From contig JAUIMM010000017.1 in the NCBI GenBank assembly GCA_031769625.1, positions 2,780,501 through 2,844,500 of the forward strand: a stretch of 64,000 bases of DNA. Reading direction: 5' to 3'. Below the pieces are notes generated by a model. It saw nothing but the letters and a program-made list of their open reading frames with translations, was not told where the DNA came from and searched no databases. How positions within the stretch are numbered: the first letter of the stretch is position 1; each line of letters starts with the position of its first letter. Positions 21,499-32,481 of the stretch are shown here, one piece after another. This stretch comes from Taudactylus pleione (Eukaryota > Chordata > Amphibia > Anura > Myobatrachidae). The position numbers were made by a program, and so were the translations under genes.

Positions 21499-22172
21499 CC
21501 GTGTTTCCCCGATAATAAGACACTGGCTTATTTTTTTTTTGGTCAAACAAACTCCATAGGGCTTATTTTCGGGGTAGGGCTTATTTTATTTAACATTGAC
21601 AGCATCATGTCCTCAGTCCTGCTTTTATCCCCATCATGCCCTCAGTCCTGCTTTTATCCCCATCATGGCCTCAGTCCTGCTTTTATCCCCATCATGCCCT
21701 CAGTCCTGCTTTTATCCCCATCATGGCCTGAGTCCTGCTTTTATCCCCATCATGGCCTCAGTCCTGCTTTTATCCCCATCATGCCCTCAGTTCTGCTTTT
21801 ATCCCCATCATGCCCTCAGTCCTGCTTTTATCCCCATCATGCCCTCAGTCCTGCTTTTATCCCCATCATGGCCTCAGTCCTGCTTTTATCCCCATCATGC
21901 CCTCAGTCCTGCTTTTATCCCCATCATGCCCTCAGTCCTGTTCTTATCCCCATCATGGCCTTAGTCCTGCTCTTATCCCCATCATGGCCTCAGTTCTGCT
22001 CTTATCCCCATCATGGCCTCAGTCCTGCTTTGCAATTCTTTACTTACCATTATTTTTCTTTCCTCATTTTTCGTTAGGGCTTATTTTCGGGGTAGGGCTT
22101 ATTTTGGACCGTCTTTCAAAAGTAGGGGTAGGGCTTATTTTCGGGGTAGGGCTTATTATCGGGGAAACACGG
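21499..22172. mobile_element. TA-flanked non-autonomous DNA transposon with minisatellite (674 bp)
   Basis: The ends CCGTGTTTCCCCGATAATAAG and CTTATTATCGGGGAAACACGG are inverted repeats flanked by TA on both sides. 'agggcttattttcggggtagg' is repeated in both sub-terminal regions. The centre is a 29-bp tandem repeat. It is inserted in the LINE 3' UTR. The TA target suggests Tc1/mariner superfamily mobilisation, but no transposase is present. Confidence 0.8.
21610..22033. repeat. 29-bp minisatellite, about 14.5 copies
   Basis: The unit contains CTCAGTCCTGCTTTTATCCC, then CATCATG and a variable C/G pair, with little divergence among copies. Because 29 is not a multiple of three, the three frames give the same peptide cycle, which explains several overlapping open frames here. 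Confidence 0.95.
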
Positions 22173-23729
22173 TAGTGGTGAGTAAGAAGTATATGAACAT
22201 AAAGTAAGGAGAAGCACAAGAGGGTAGAGGGCCCTGCTCGCAAGAGCTTACATTCTCAAGGGGAGGGGCAGACAGACGGGCATGATACAGATGGGGAAGA
22301 CAGGGAGGAGGGAGCATGTAGTAGCAAGTTAGGATGAGAGCTGGAAAGCATTGATGAAGTAGTGGGTCTTGAGAGCCCGTTTGAAGGATTGTAGAGAGGT
22401 GGAGAGTCTGATGGGGAGAGGGAGAGAGTTCCAAAGGTGGAGAGCAGCACGGGCAAAGTCTTGGAGGCGGGAGTGGAAGGAAGTAATCAGTTGGCATGAG
22501 AGGCGGTGTGCATTTGTTGAACGAAGAGGGCGGACAGAAGAGTGAAGGGAGATGAGGTCAGAGATGTAAATGGGAGAGGAGTGTGTGAGGGCTTTGTAAA
22601 TGAGAGTGAGAACCTTGAATTGGGTTCTGAAGGGGATGGGGAACCAGTGGAGGGCTTGTAAGAGAGGCAGATGAAGGGCATTTGGAGAGAAAGATGAATT
22701 GAGCGGCAGCATTGAGGACAGACTGGAGCGGAGAGAGATGGTAGTTGGGGAGGCCAGATAGGAGAAGGTTACAGTAATCCAATCTGGAGATGACCAGTGA
22801 GTGTATTAAGGTCTTAGTAGCATCCTGGGTGAGAAAGGTTCTGATCCTGGAAATACTTGTAAGATGGAAATGACAGGACTGTGAGAGGTTCTGGATATGT
22901 GGTTTGAAGGAGAGGGAGGAGTCCAGGATAACTCCAAGACAGCGCACTTTGGGGCTAGAGCAGATAGTTGTGCCATCAATTGATAAAGAAATAGTGGGAG
23001 GTGAGGTTATGTGGGAGGGTGGGAAGATGATCATCTCAGTCTTAAGACATATTAAGTTTAAGAAATCGCTGGGACATCCAGGAAGATATAGCACAAAGAC
23101 AGTTGGAGATACGAGTGAGTTGAGAGGGAGAGATGTCAGGGGAGCAAAGGTAGATCTGAGTGTCATCTGCATAGAGATGATAATGGAGGTCAAAAGAGCT
23201 GATGAGTTCACCTAGAGTGGATGTATAGAGGGAGAAAAGGAGTGGTCCAAGAACAACAAAACCTTGGGGAACACCTACTGTGAGAGGATGTGGGGTGGGG
23301 AGATAAGCCATGAGAGGAGACAGAGAAGGATCGATAAGAGAGGTAAGAGGATGGCCAGGAGAGGGCAGTGTCATGTAGACCAAAGGATTTTCAGCAGGAG
23401 AGGGTGGTCCACAATGTCAAAAGCAGCAGAAAGGTAAAGGAGAATGAGTAGAGAGTAGTTGCCTTTGGATTGGTAGCAATGAGATCATTGCTGACTTTAG
23501 TGAGGGCAGTTTCTGTGGAGTGGAGAGAATGGAAGCCAGACTGAAAAGGGTCAAGGCGGGAATGGGAGGAAAGAAAGGTGGTAAGGCGGTAGTAAACAAT
23601 TCGCTCAAGGAGTTTGGATGCAAAAGGGAGGAGAGAGATGGGTCGGTAGTTGGCGAGAGTGTTAGGATCAAGAGTAGGTTTTTTAAGAATGGGGGAGACA
23701 AGGGCATGTTTGAATGCAGAAGGGACAGT

Positions 23730-24214
23730 GGGCCTGATTCAGAGCCGGACACTATGACAGAGCGCTCGCTCTGAATCAGGGCCGGCCCTCTGGTTTTTCA
23801 TAACGGCCTCCTGGCCACTCGCCATCATCATGGTGAGCGGCCATGATGATGGTCGCGATGGTCAAGACCATCACGACCATCGGGCTTGCGACGAGACCCT
23901 TGGTGGTAGGGTCTCATTGCCACAAGCCCACTTGTGATGTCAGTGGGGCCGGCCGCAGATGGTAGGCATTCCCATGGGAACGCCTCCGTCTGGGCAGCCA
24001 TGCCCCCAGCCCGCCCACCAAAGGGGGCATGCTGTCACTCAACTTCGACAGCATGCCCCCTTTGGTACGAGGCCCGGAGCAACGGTTTGCCCGTCGCTAT
24101 CCGGGTCTCGCGCATGCGCATGATGGAGCCGGCTCCATCGTGTGCATGCGCACTGGGCCACCATCGACCCGCTTGCGAGCACATAGCGCTCGCTCGCGAG
24201 TCTGAATCAGGCCC
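23730..24214. mobile_element. GGGCCTGATTCAGAG-family MITE (485 bp)
   Basis: The ends GGGCCTGATTCAGAG and (A)GTCTGAATCAGGCCC are flanked by AGT (23727-23729 and 24215-24217). The interior shows 'cggcctcctggccactcgc', paired ATGGTCGCGATGGTC motifs, CACTTGTGATGTCAGTG and 'cgcatgcgc' palindromes. It is inserted in the LINE reverse transcriptase. Confidence 0.9.
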
Positions 24215-24964
24215 AGTACCAGATGAGAGGGAGAGATTGAGGAGGTGGGCAAGATGGGAACAGGCACAGGGAGAGAGGTAGCAGAGGAGACGTGAAGGGA
24301 TAGGGTCAAGGGGGAGGTGGAAGAGGGGGAGGACTGGATAAGGGCCATGACTTCCTCTCCAGATACAGGGGAGAAGGATGTTAGTGTAGGTAAAATGGAA
24401 GGGGAGGGATGACCCTGGAAAGGAGGAGGTGTAGTGCTGGGGGACTGGTGGGATATGATATCCTGATGTATGGAGTCAATTTTAGATGTGAAGAAGGAAG
24501 TAAAGTCAATGGCAGAGAGCAAGGAGGGAAGGCGAGGAGGGGGTGGGCAGAGGAGGGAGTTCAGGGTGGTGAAGAGACGCTGCGGATTTGAGGACTGGGA
24601 GGAGTTGAGGTGCTTGAAGTATAACTGTTTAGAGAGGGAAAGGTCAGCACTGTAGGATGAGAGCATAAATTTGAAATGGAGAAAATCTGCCTTAGAGCGT
24701 GACCTTCTCCACTGTCGCTCGGCCGTTCGGGAACACTTTTGCAGCTATCTGGTACATTTGGAATGCCAGGGTTGAAGTGTGGATCTGCAAGGGTGAGCAG
24801 TGATAGCCGGAGCAACAGAGTCAAGAGCAGAAGTAAGGGAGGTGTTGTATAGGGAAGCAGCTTGTACAGGGCAGGAGAGAGAGAGCCAAAGGAGAGAGAA
24901 GCGAGTCAAGTAGGGAAGAAAAGAATACGGTGTCGATAGCCTCAATGTTACGCCTAGTGATAGT

Positions 24965-25457
24965 GGGGGTCATTCAGACCCGCTCGCGAGCGCAGGACGC
25001 TTGCAAGCGGGTCGATGTTCCCCCACTGCATATGCGCACGACGGAGGGAGCTCCGTCGTGCGCATGCGCGAGACCCGGCGAGAGACGGGCTCTCCATCAC
25101 TCCGGGACTCGCACCAAAGGGGGTGTGCTGTCGATGTTGATTGACAGCACGCCCCCTTTGGTGGGCGTGCCGGGGGTGTGCCTGCCAGATGGAGGCGTTC
25201 CCATGGGAATGCCTACCGTCTGAAGCTGGCCCCACTGATAGAGCCAAAATCACTCCAGGGATTGCGGCAGCGAGACCCTACCGCAGGGTCTCTGTCGCAA
25301 GCCCGATGGTCGCGATGGTCAAGACCATCGCGACCATCATCATGGACGCTTGCATATGCTGTGGGTGGTCACCCACAGCTATGCGAGTGACCAGGAGGCC
25401 GCTCCATTTTCATGGAGGAGGGCACTGATTCAGAGCGTTCGGCTCTGAATCAGGCCC
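24965..25457. mobile_element. GGGCCTGATTCAGAG-family MITE, inverted copy (493 bp)
   Basis: It is flanked by AGT (24962-24964 and 25458-25460). Its left end is diverged (GGGGGTCATTCAGACC) and its right end is GCTCTGAATCAGGCCC. The interior is the same module as 23730-24214 in the opposite orientation. It is inserted in the LINE between endonuclease and RT. Confidence 0.9.
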
Positions 25458-26066
25458 AGTGACCTTAGGAGGTAGAGGGGGGGAAGGAGAGAGGGATAAG
25501 TTAAAAGAGAGAAGGTGATGGTCAGAGAGGGAGAATGGGGAATTGGAATAATCAGAAATATCACAATGGTGAGTAAAGACCAGATCAAGCGAATGCCCAC
25601 TCACATGGGAGGGTGAGGAGGTCCATTGGGAGAGACCAAATGAGGATGTGAGGGTAAGGAGTTTGGAAGCAGAGAGTTCAGTGGGGATATCAATTGGAAT
25701 ATTGAAGTCACCTAAGATAACGGAGGGAAGGTCTGAGGAGAGAAAGTGAGGGAGCCAGGAAGCAAAGTAGTCAAGGAATTTGGAGGGAGGGCCAGGGGGA
25801 CGGTAAATGACAGCTACTCGCAGGTGTAGTGGTTGGAAAAGACGTATAATATGAACCTCAAATGTAGAGAATGTAAGGGATGTTTCAGGGGGTATAAGTT
25901 GGTAGGTGTAACCAGGGGATAGAAGGACGCCAACACCTATGCTATAATCTTAGCTAGATTAATTTCATATGTATAACCAGGGTGATACATTTTTTTTTTC
26001 ATAAACATGTGACCAGCAACACAACTACAGGTCACAGTATGCCCTTTCAGGATCTGAACTATTTAT

Positions 26067-26498
26067 GGGCCTGATTCAGCAAGGATCACAGTTGCTTATA
26101 CGAGTGATTGACAGGAAGTGCCGTTTGTGGGTGGTGACGGTGGGGGGTTCTGGCGTACACATGGCGTGCCAGTTCGTTTCAACAGCGTTGCATGGGCTTG
26201 CATAAATTAGCCACTGTGATACCAGATGCAGCCTGAGGTCTCATGGCGTGCCCTGAAGTTAGCAGTTACTGAGTAAGGTCTGACCTGCCTTAACTGTGTG
26301 TCTGGATCCGATGTTACTCGATGTTACCGATTGTTTTGCTATGTTGGACAAGTATACGGATTTGAGTAAGGGGAAGTGGGTGTCCTTATGTTAGGCTGCG
26401 ATTGCAACGCGAATGCAAACATTTACATATCACCGCTGATATTAGCAACTGCGTTGCGTGCGTATAAGCAGAATAGCGATCCGTGCTGAATCAGGCCC
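26067..26498. mobile_element. GGGCCTGATTCAGC-subfamily MITE (432 bp)
   Basis: The ends GGGCCTGATTCAGC and GCTGAATCAGGCCC are perfect inverted repeats flanked by TAT (26064-26066 and 26499-26501). The interior differs from the GC-rich copies, with 'ttgcataaattagcc' and 'gcgtgcgtataagcag'. It shows the same termini carrying an unrelated core. Confidence 0.85.
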
Positions 26499-26501
26499 TA
26501 T

Positions 26502-27962
26502 GTTCTTTATGTAGAGAATTTTCAAACCGTCGCTTTTGAAAGGGTCCTAGAAAATCAAGGATTACAAATTGGTTTTGAGGAAAGCATGGAAGTCACTGTT
26601 ATAGAGCAATAAGAATGCATGGACCTTTCTATGGAGCGACCAGTGTCTGTAGCTGCTGTTATTGGTTTGTGTTTTTTAATACGCTATACTGTCCATGCTA
26701 TTTATGTAGGGACAGCAAACATGTGCTAGATGCTATGTACTAACACCTAAATGTGCAAATTTTGCAGTTGACTGTAGCAACTATGACAAGAATGGGGTAC
26801 CAAGTACTTTCACTAAATGTTAAGCACATCTGGGACCACCTCTCCTCAGGAACAATTAATTTGGCTCTTCCCTAATATTGCGAATTTAACCATTCAGACT
26901 CTTTATTTCTTTTGGTGTTATCCACTACATAGATATAAGATACTTGCTGACCGGTTACTATGGGGCAGTGCATAATCTGTGCCTAAATATAATGAATGAA
27001 AACTAAGTGTTTAAAGCTAAATTGTTCAGGACAGTAAAATATTATTACTATTATTGTTTATTTATTTAGTCATATACAGTGTATATTTGTTGTTTGCATC
27101 AGTCCCTGCCCCATTGGAGTTTACAGTGCAAATTCCCACAGAAGCACACACACATAATAGGGTTTATTTTGTCAGAATCCAATTAGGTATGTGTTTGGAA
27201 TGTGGTAAGAAACCAGAAAACCCACACAAGTGTCTCCTTTATTATCAAGATAAAGGGGACACAGGGAGAACATATAACCTCCACACAGACAGGACCCTCA
27301 TTGGGAATTGAGCTCATGACTCCTGCGCCATGTAACAGAAATATGGTATAATGCAGTGGAGATTGACTCCAGAACTCTCTTATGGGTGGGAATTCATAAT
27401 CCTACAACAATGGCATTTTGATAGATTTCAGCATCCACAATACAATATGCAGTGGTCAGACAAGTGCTGCAGCTTGCGCCCTGCTTTCTGCCAAAGAGAC
27501 AACGTGATAAGTTTGAAATGTGCCACTGGAGAACACCAAGTTCTGTTGTGAGCACTGATTGCACCAGCTATTCTGATCTCTCAACAGTCCTCTGTTATCA
27601 ATTCAGTTTCTGTACACCGGTGAGGGGGAGCAGATCCATCACAGTTAAAGAGCTGGAAATTAGCTCTCAGCGTGCAAAATGTTCAGGATCCATCTGGCTC
27701 AATTTACTTCCATTCTCCTTCATATCCCCCCTCCTTGTATCGATTGGCGTTCAGAGAAAATGTAAGTGGGTCAAATGTATGAAACTCGGAACAACCATCA
27801 ACTCTGTGGAAATTTGTGCATTATATTTATACTTTACACACTGGCACATAAATAGATCAGCAGGTTTTTTCTGATCAGTAAAATATATCTGAATAATCAA
27901 AATTAATTTCTTAAAGTGAATGATGCAGCCAGTATTTGCTTACGCAGTGCATGTTGAAACAC
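26502..27962. other. Intergenic; possible ancient repeat fragment at 27040-27330
   Basis: Most of this stretch is unique-looking. At 27040-27330 the phrases 'cagggagaacatataacctc', 'cacacagacaggaccctcat' and 'gggaattgagctcatgac' resemble a dispersed ancient repeat block common in fish and amphibian genomes; I cannot name the family. The peptide from 27452 has no recognisable domain. Confidence 0.4.
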
Positions 27963-28109
27963 ATTACAAGCAGGGGCGTAGGGAGGGCGGCTCAAGTGGA
28001 GCGCAAGCTCCAGGCGCCGCAGGTGTCCTGAGGCGCCACGCGCTGCTGTGTACTCGGCAGCTGTCTTAGCTGACAGCCTGCTGGGTGTCAGCATTGAACT
28101 GTGAGCACT

Positions 28110-28586
28110 GGCCCTGATTCAGAGCTCACTCTGAAGCAGGGCCGTCCTTCTCTTTTTTTAGAGCGGCCTCCTGGCCGCTCGCATAGCTGTGGGTGACCAC
28201 CCACAACTATAGCGAGCGGCCAAAAAGATGGTTACGATGGTCAAGACCATCGCGACCATCGGCTTGCGATGAGACCTTTGTGGTAGCCCTGGAGTGCTTT
28301 CGGCCCTATCAGAGCGGGAGGCACTCCCACTGACATCACTTGTGATGTCAGTGGGGCCGGCCCCAGATGGTAGGCGTTCCCATAGGAACGCCCCCGTCTG
28401 GGCAGCTACGCCCACCAAAGGGGGCGTGCTGTCACTCACCATCGACAGCACACCCCCTTTGGCCGTCGCTATCTGGGTCTCTCGCTTGCGCACGACGGAG
28501 CTGGGTCCATCGTGCGCATGTGCACTGTGCCAACATCGACCTGCTTGCGAGTGCTCAATGCTCACGAGCGGGTCTGAATCAGGCCC
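28110..28586. mobile_element. GGGCCTGATTCAGAG-family MITE (477 bp)
   Basis: It is flanked by ACT (28107-28109 and 28587-28589). The left end is GGCCCTGATTCAGAG, the right end GGTCTGAATCAGGCCC. The standard interior is present, including CACTGACATCACTTGTGATG. It is nested in the hAT element. Confidence 0.9.
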
Positions 28587-28758
28587 ACTGTCCTCTGAAG
28601 CGATTGGAGGCTAAGGAAGCCTCCGAACGCTTCAGAGGCCAGCGTTCCCAGTGATGCAGTGCGCGCTGAGGAGCCGGTGTGGCCACGTCTGCTGGATCTA
28701 GTTAGATCCAGTCAGGGCGGCAGCGGTAATGACAGCATGGATGACAGCCGTGATGGAT

Positions 28759-28767
28759 CAGGTAAGT
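28759..28767 (+). promoter_or_regulatory. Consensus 5' splice site in hAT module
   Basis: CAG|GTAAGT lies immediately before the G-rich minisatellite, in the same relative position and orientation as in the elements at 18.4, 30.8 and 53.7 kb. Confidence 0.5.
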
Positions 28768-28772
28768 AATGG

Positions 28773-30225
28773 GGGGGCAGCACAGAACTACAGGGGCACT
28801 ACTGGGGGCACTGCATATGGGCACCTATACAGGGGGCACTGCATAAGGGCACCACTACAGGGGACAATGCATATGGGCACCACTATAGGGGGCATTGCAT
28901 ATGGGCACTACTACGGGGTGCAGAACTACAGGGGCACTACTTTAAGGGGCACAACTACTGGGGGCACTGCATATGGGCACCTATACAGGAGGCACTGCAT
29001 AAGGGCACCACCATAGGAGGCACAGCATATGGGCACCACAACTGGGGGCATTGCAAATGGGCACCACTACAGGGGTCACTGCATATGGGCACCACAACAG
29101 GGGGCATTGCTTATGGGCACAGCAGGTACAGGGGGAACTGCATATGGGCACTACTACATGGGGCATAGTTTGGGGGGGGAGAACTACAGGGGCACAACTA
29201 CTGGGGGCACTGCATATGGGCACCTATACAGGGGGCACTGCATAAGGTCACCACTACTGGGGGCACTACCAGGGCCAGATTAACAATGGGGCGGATGGAG
29301 CTACAGCTCCAGGCCTCCACATAAAAATAGGCCCTTTGTCATGACAACATGATGTTGACTGGCCATCTGCTCTAGACACAAATTGGCCATAAATCATAAG
29401 TAGTAAAATTGTATTTCTATTTACCTCACAAAATGAAGCATTTTTTTCTTTAATATATTTAGGGAGACACTGGGGCTGAGAGTATAGGGGGGTACACGCC
29501 CACACGGCACTGGTCACACCTCCTCTCTTCTCATAACAGGCCCTTGGTCATTTTCAGCTCCAGGCCCATGTGGCCCTCAATCCGGCCCTGGGCACTACAT
29601 ATGGGCACCATAACAGGGGGCATTGCATATGGGCACCGCTACAGGGGGGAACTGCATATGGGCACTACTACAGGGGGCACAGTATGGGGGGGCAGAACTA
29701 CAGAGGCACTACTTTAAGGGGCACAACTACTGGGGACACTGCATATGGGCACCTATACAGGAGGCACTGCATATGGGCACCACAACAGGGGGCATTGTAA
29801 ATGGGCACCACTACAGATGGTACTGCATATGGGCATCACAACAGGGGGCATTGCATATGGGCACCACTACAGGGGGGAACTGCATATGGGCACCACTACA
29901 GGGGGAACTGCATATGGGCACTTCTACAGGGGGCACAGTATGGGGGGGGGCAAAAACTACAGGGGCACTACTTTAAGGGGCACAACTACTGGGGGCACTG
30001 CATATGGGCACCTATACAGGGGGCACTGCATAATGGCACCCCTACAGGGGGCACTGCATATGGGCACTACTACAGGTGGCACAGTTTGGGGGGCACTACT
30101 TTAAGGGGCACAACTACAGGGGGCACTGCATATGGGAACCACAACAGGGGGCATTGCATATGGGCACCACTAGAAAGGGCATTGCACTACTACAGGGGGC
30201 ACTGCATATGGGCACCACTACAGGG
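28773..30225. repeat. Minisatellite, GGGGGCACTGCATATGGGCAC units
   Basis: Units of about 20-37 bases (for example ACTACAGGGGGCACTGCATA) are repeated across the interval, interrupted by the hAT MITE at 29270-29590. The array shows larger duplicated blocks, e.g. the 'gcagaactac...ctactttaaggggcac' block at about 28920, 29690 and 29950. The HMGTTTGG-like open frames are by-products of the array. Confidence 0.9.
29270..29590. mobile_element. hAT MITE nested in minisatellite (321 bp)
   Basis: GGCACTAC is duplicated exactly (29262-29269 and 29591-29598). The ends are CAGGGCCAGATTAA and TCAATCCGGCCCTG. The target itself is a minisatellite unit. Confidence 0.9.
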
Positions 30226-30899
30226 AGCTGCCCCTAATCTTTATTTTCATTTCTCTTTACTTTAATCCCATATGGACTCGCCTTCTCCCTGGAACACTTG
30301 AGGGGGGCGCCATAGCATGCACGTGCTCCGGGTGCCCTGGCTACACGCTACTCCTCTGATTACAAGAGACCAATTTAGTCAATACATTTTTTTTATGACA
30401 TTATCTGTAGATATGAACACTAATTAGTATGCCATGTGAAATGATTATGCAATAAAAACTGCTCCTACACAGTGACAAGTCACAGGCTGACATTACCCAC
30501 ATGCTATTGCATTATTGGCCCTAGCAACCACTGGCAGTCCTAATATGGTTGGGCATGCTGGTGCTCATGGAACTATAAAAGCAGGCACATCCATGGCTGC
30601 CAGAGTATGCTGGTGCTTCTAGAACTATATATTTCATATAGAACTAACATCCAGAACTTGCTGGGACCTGTAGTGCACCAGAATACTGTACTCTTAAGCA
30701 AGCACACTGAACATTTTTTTGTTAATGTAACCCCCCCTAGCACCATTTAGTCAGTGGCGTAACTAGGGTATATGGAGCCCAGGGCAAATCTGAAAATGGA
30801 GCCCCCCCCCTATGTGTGCATGGCCACTGAAAAATGGGGCATGTTAACATGACACACACCCCTTTCTTGTCACTGGGAACATTTCTTTCCATTTGCACC

Positions 30900-31830
30900 T
30901 TAATGCATTGCCCCTTATACAGCCCCCATATGCAGTGCCGCTAGTAGTGGTCCCCTTATGCAGGCCCCCAGTAGTGCCGCTTATACTGTACCCCCAGTAG
31001 TGGTCCACCTTATGCAGCCCCCGATTAGTTCCCCTTATACAGGCCCCCAGTAGTGGTCCCCCATATGCAGTGCCCCTTACATAATGCCCCCTGTAGTGAT
31101 CCCCCTTATGCAGCCCCCCGTTAGTTCCCCTTATACAGTGCCCCCAGTAGTGATTCCCCCATATACAGTGCCCCCAGTAGTTGTCCACCTTATGCAGTGC
31201 ACCCTGTTGTGGTTCTCCCTTTTCAGTGTCCCCTGTAGTGGTCCCCCCTGTGCAGTGCCCCCAGTAGTGAGCCCCTTATATAGTGCCCCCAGTAGTAGTC
31301 CCTCCTATACAGTACCCTTTATATAGTTCCCCCAGTCGGAGTCCCCCTTGATGCAGTGCCCCCTGTAGTAGTCCCATGTAGTGGTCCCCCACAATGCAGT
31401 GCCCCCAGTAGTATCCACCCCCAGTTGTAGTCCCAAGTAGTGGTCCCCCACGATGCAGTGCCCACAGTAGTATCCCCCCCAGTAGTAGTCCCCAGTAGTG
31501 GTCCCCCATGATGCAGTGCCCACAGTAGTATCCCCCCCAGTGGTAGTCCCCAGTAGTGGTCCCCCATGATGCAGTGCCAACAGTAGTATCCCCCCAGTAG
31601 TGGTCCCCCCCAGTAGTATCCCCCCAGTAGTGGTCTCTCCCCCCGAAGCAGTGTCCCAGTAGCATCCCCCCCAGTAGTTGTCCCCAGTAGTGGTCCCCCC
31701 CAAAGCAGTGCCCACAGTAGTATCCCCCCCAGTAATAGTCCCCAGTAGTGGTCCCCCCCACCTGTAGCAGTGCCCCCAGTAGTATCCCCCCCAGTAGTGC
31801 CCCCAGTAGTAGTCCCCTCTTTTGTAATAG
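30900..31830. repeat. Minisatellite, CCCCAGTAGTGGTCCCC units
   Basis: Tandem units based on GTAGT(A/G)GTCCCC(C)AGTAGT with longer blocks ending 'gatgcagtgcc'. The minus-strand frames of 178-213 residues (GGDHYWG) are produced by the array. Confidence 0.9.
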
Positions 31831-31877
31831 AGCGCCCCCCCCCCGAAATACACACTGAAATGAAACAAAAGAAAAAT

Positions 31878-31886
31878 ACTTACCTG
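31878..31886 (-). promoter_or_regulatory. Consensus 5' splice site in hAT module
   Basis: The minus strand reads CAG|GTAAGT at the junction of the CpG-rich module and the array, as in the three related elements. Confidence 0.5.
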
Positions 31887-32481
31887 TATCCACGCTCCTG
31901 CTCCCGACGCCACACGTCCATCCTCCCGGGCCGGGCCGCTCTGCATTATGGGAGAGACGTCATCATGTCATGACGTGTCTCCCATTACCCACTGCAGGAG
32001 CCGGACGGAAGCCCGGGTCTTGCAGTAGGCGTGCAGCAGTCAATGAGAGTCTATCTGACTCTCATTGGCTGCTAATTCACACACACACATCGCTGCCACT
32101 CAGCGGTGATGTGTGTGCAGCAGCAGCAGCAGCCAATGAGAGTCTGTCTGACTATCATTGGCTGCTGATTAACACACACATCGCCGCCAGTGCTGGCGGA
32201 GATGTGTGTGTTATGCACAGCCTGAGCACGTCTGCCACACTCCTCCTGGCTCTATTGGGCAAGCGCTCAGGGGGAGGGAAGGGGCTCAGCTGTGCAGCAC
32301 AGGACCGGCGCTGGAAGCCTAGCACCAGTCCTGTGTAAATGTGTAGCGCTGACCGCACTCACTGCGGTCGGCGCTACACTGGCTAACTAGGGCGGGCCGG
32401 TATGCCCCCGCGCCACCAGTCCCATGGCGCCCAGGACACATACACCGCTTGCCCTGCCCTAGTTATGCCACAGCATTTAGT

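Larger units (their letters stand above)
21287..25950 (-). mobile_element. L2/CR1-type LINE, 5'-truncated, minus strand
   Basis: The 3' end lies at the left: a (TTA)n tail at 21287-21316, then 3' UTR with 'ggcgctgcggaacac' and 'gcaccatataaataaa' on the minus strand, typical of L2-like LINE ends. ORF2 follows from 22329 to about 25950, where the element is truncated within the endonuclease domain. Three DNA elements are inserted (21499-22172, 23730-24214, 24965-25457). Confidence 0.85.
22329..25950 (-). pseudogene. LINE ORF2 (endonuclease and reverse transcriptase), broken
   Basis: Reading the minus strand from right to left, 25950-25410 encodes the end of an APE-type endonuclease (VAVIYRPPGPP, VILGDFNI, GHSLDLVFTHH, LSDHHLLSFNL). 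After a MITE come the linker (24945-24230) with SNPQRLFTTLNSLL and then RT motifs: [17 protein letters not shown] near 23680, PFQSGF near 23530, GVPQG near 23270 and the catalytic YADDTQIY at about 23160. The thumb and C-terminal part follow (RLDYCNLLLSGLP, LHWFPIPFRTQFK, FARAALHLWNSLP), ending at TGA about 22329. Frameshifts separate several blocks and the RT is split by a MITE, so it is inactive. Confidence 0.85.
27971..30358. mobile_element. Non-autonomous hAT element with minisatellite (2,388 bp, with nested inserts)
   Basis: ATTACAAG is duplicated exactly at 27963-27970 and 30359-30366. The ends are CAGGGGCGTAGGG and GCTACTCCTCTG. Inside are a CpG-containing region, a consensus splice donor at 28759-28767 and a GGGGCACTACTA minisatellite that is the reverse of the array at 19 kb. 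Two elements are nested in it (28110-28586 and 29270-29590). There is no transposase. Confidence 0.9.
30752..32473. mobile_element. Non-autonomous hAT element with minisatellite (1,722 bp)
   Basis: CATTTAGT is duplicated exactly (30744-30751 and 32474-32481). The ends CAGTGGCGTAACTAGGG and CCCTAGTTATGCCACAG are near-perfect inverted repeats. The interior has the CCCCAGTAGT minisatellite, a minus-strand splice donor, a CRE-like palindrome near 31945-31985 and two inverted CCAAT palindromes (32027-32072 and 32122-32166). There is no transposase. Confidence 0.92.

Noticed and set aside
21484..22077. 197-residue plus-strand open frame with SPAFIPIM repeats
   Set aside because: Generated by a 29-bp repeat that gives the same peptide cycle in all three frames.
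27452..27874. Possible host exon (140-residue frame)
   Set aside because: Composition is plausible but I recognise no domain, and there are no paired splice sites or neighbouring exons to support a gene.
29623..30265. Overlapping HMGTTTGG-type open frames
   Set aside because: Products of the minisatellite in a hAT element. Three frames are open at once.
31276..31946. Minus-strand frames of 178-213 residues
   Set aside because: Same minisatellite origin. The N-terminal non-repeat part is shared with other copies but shows frame changes between them.
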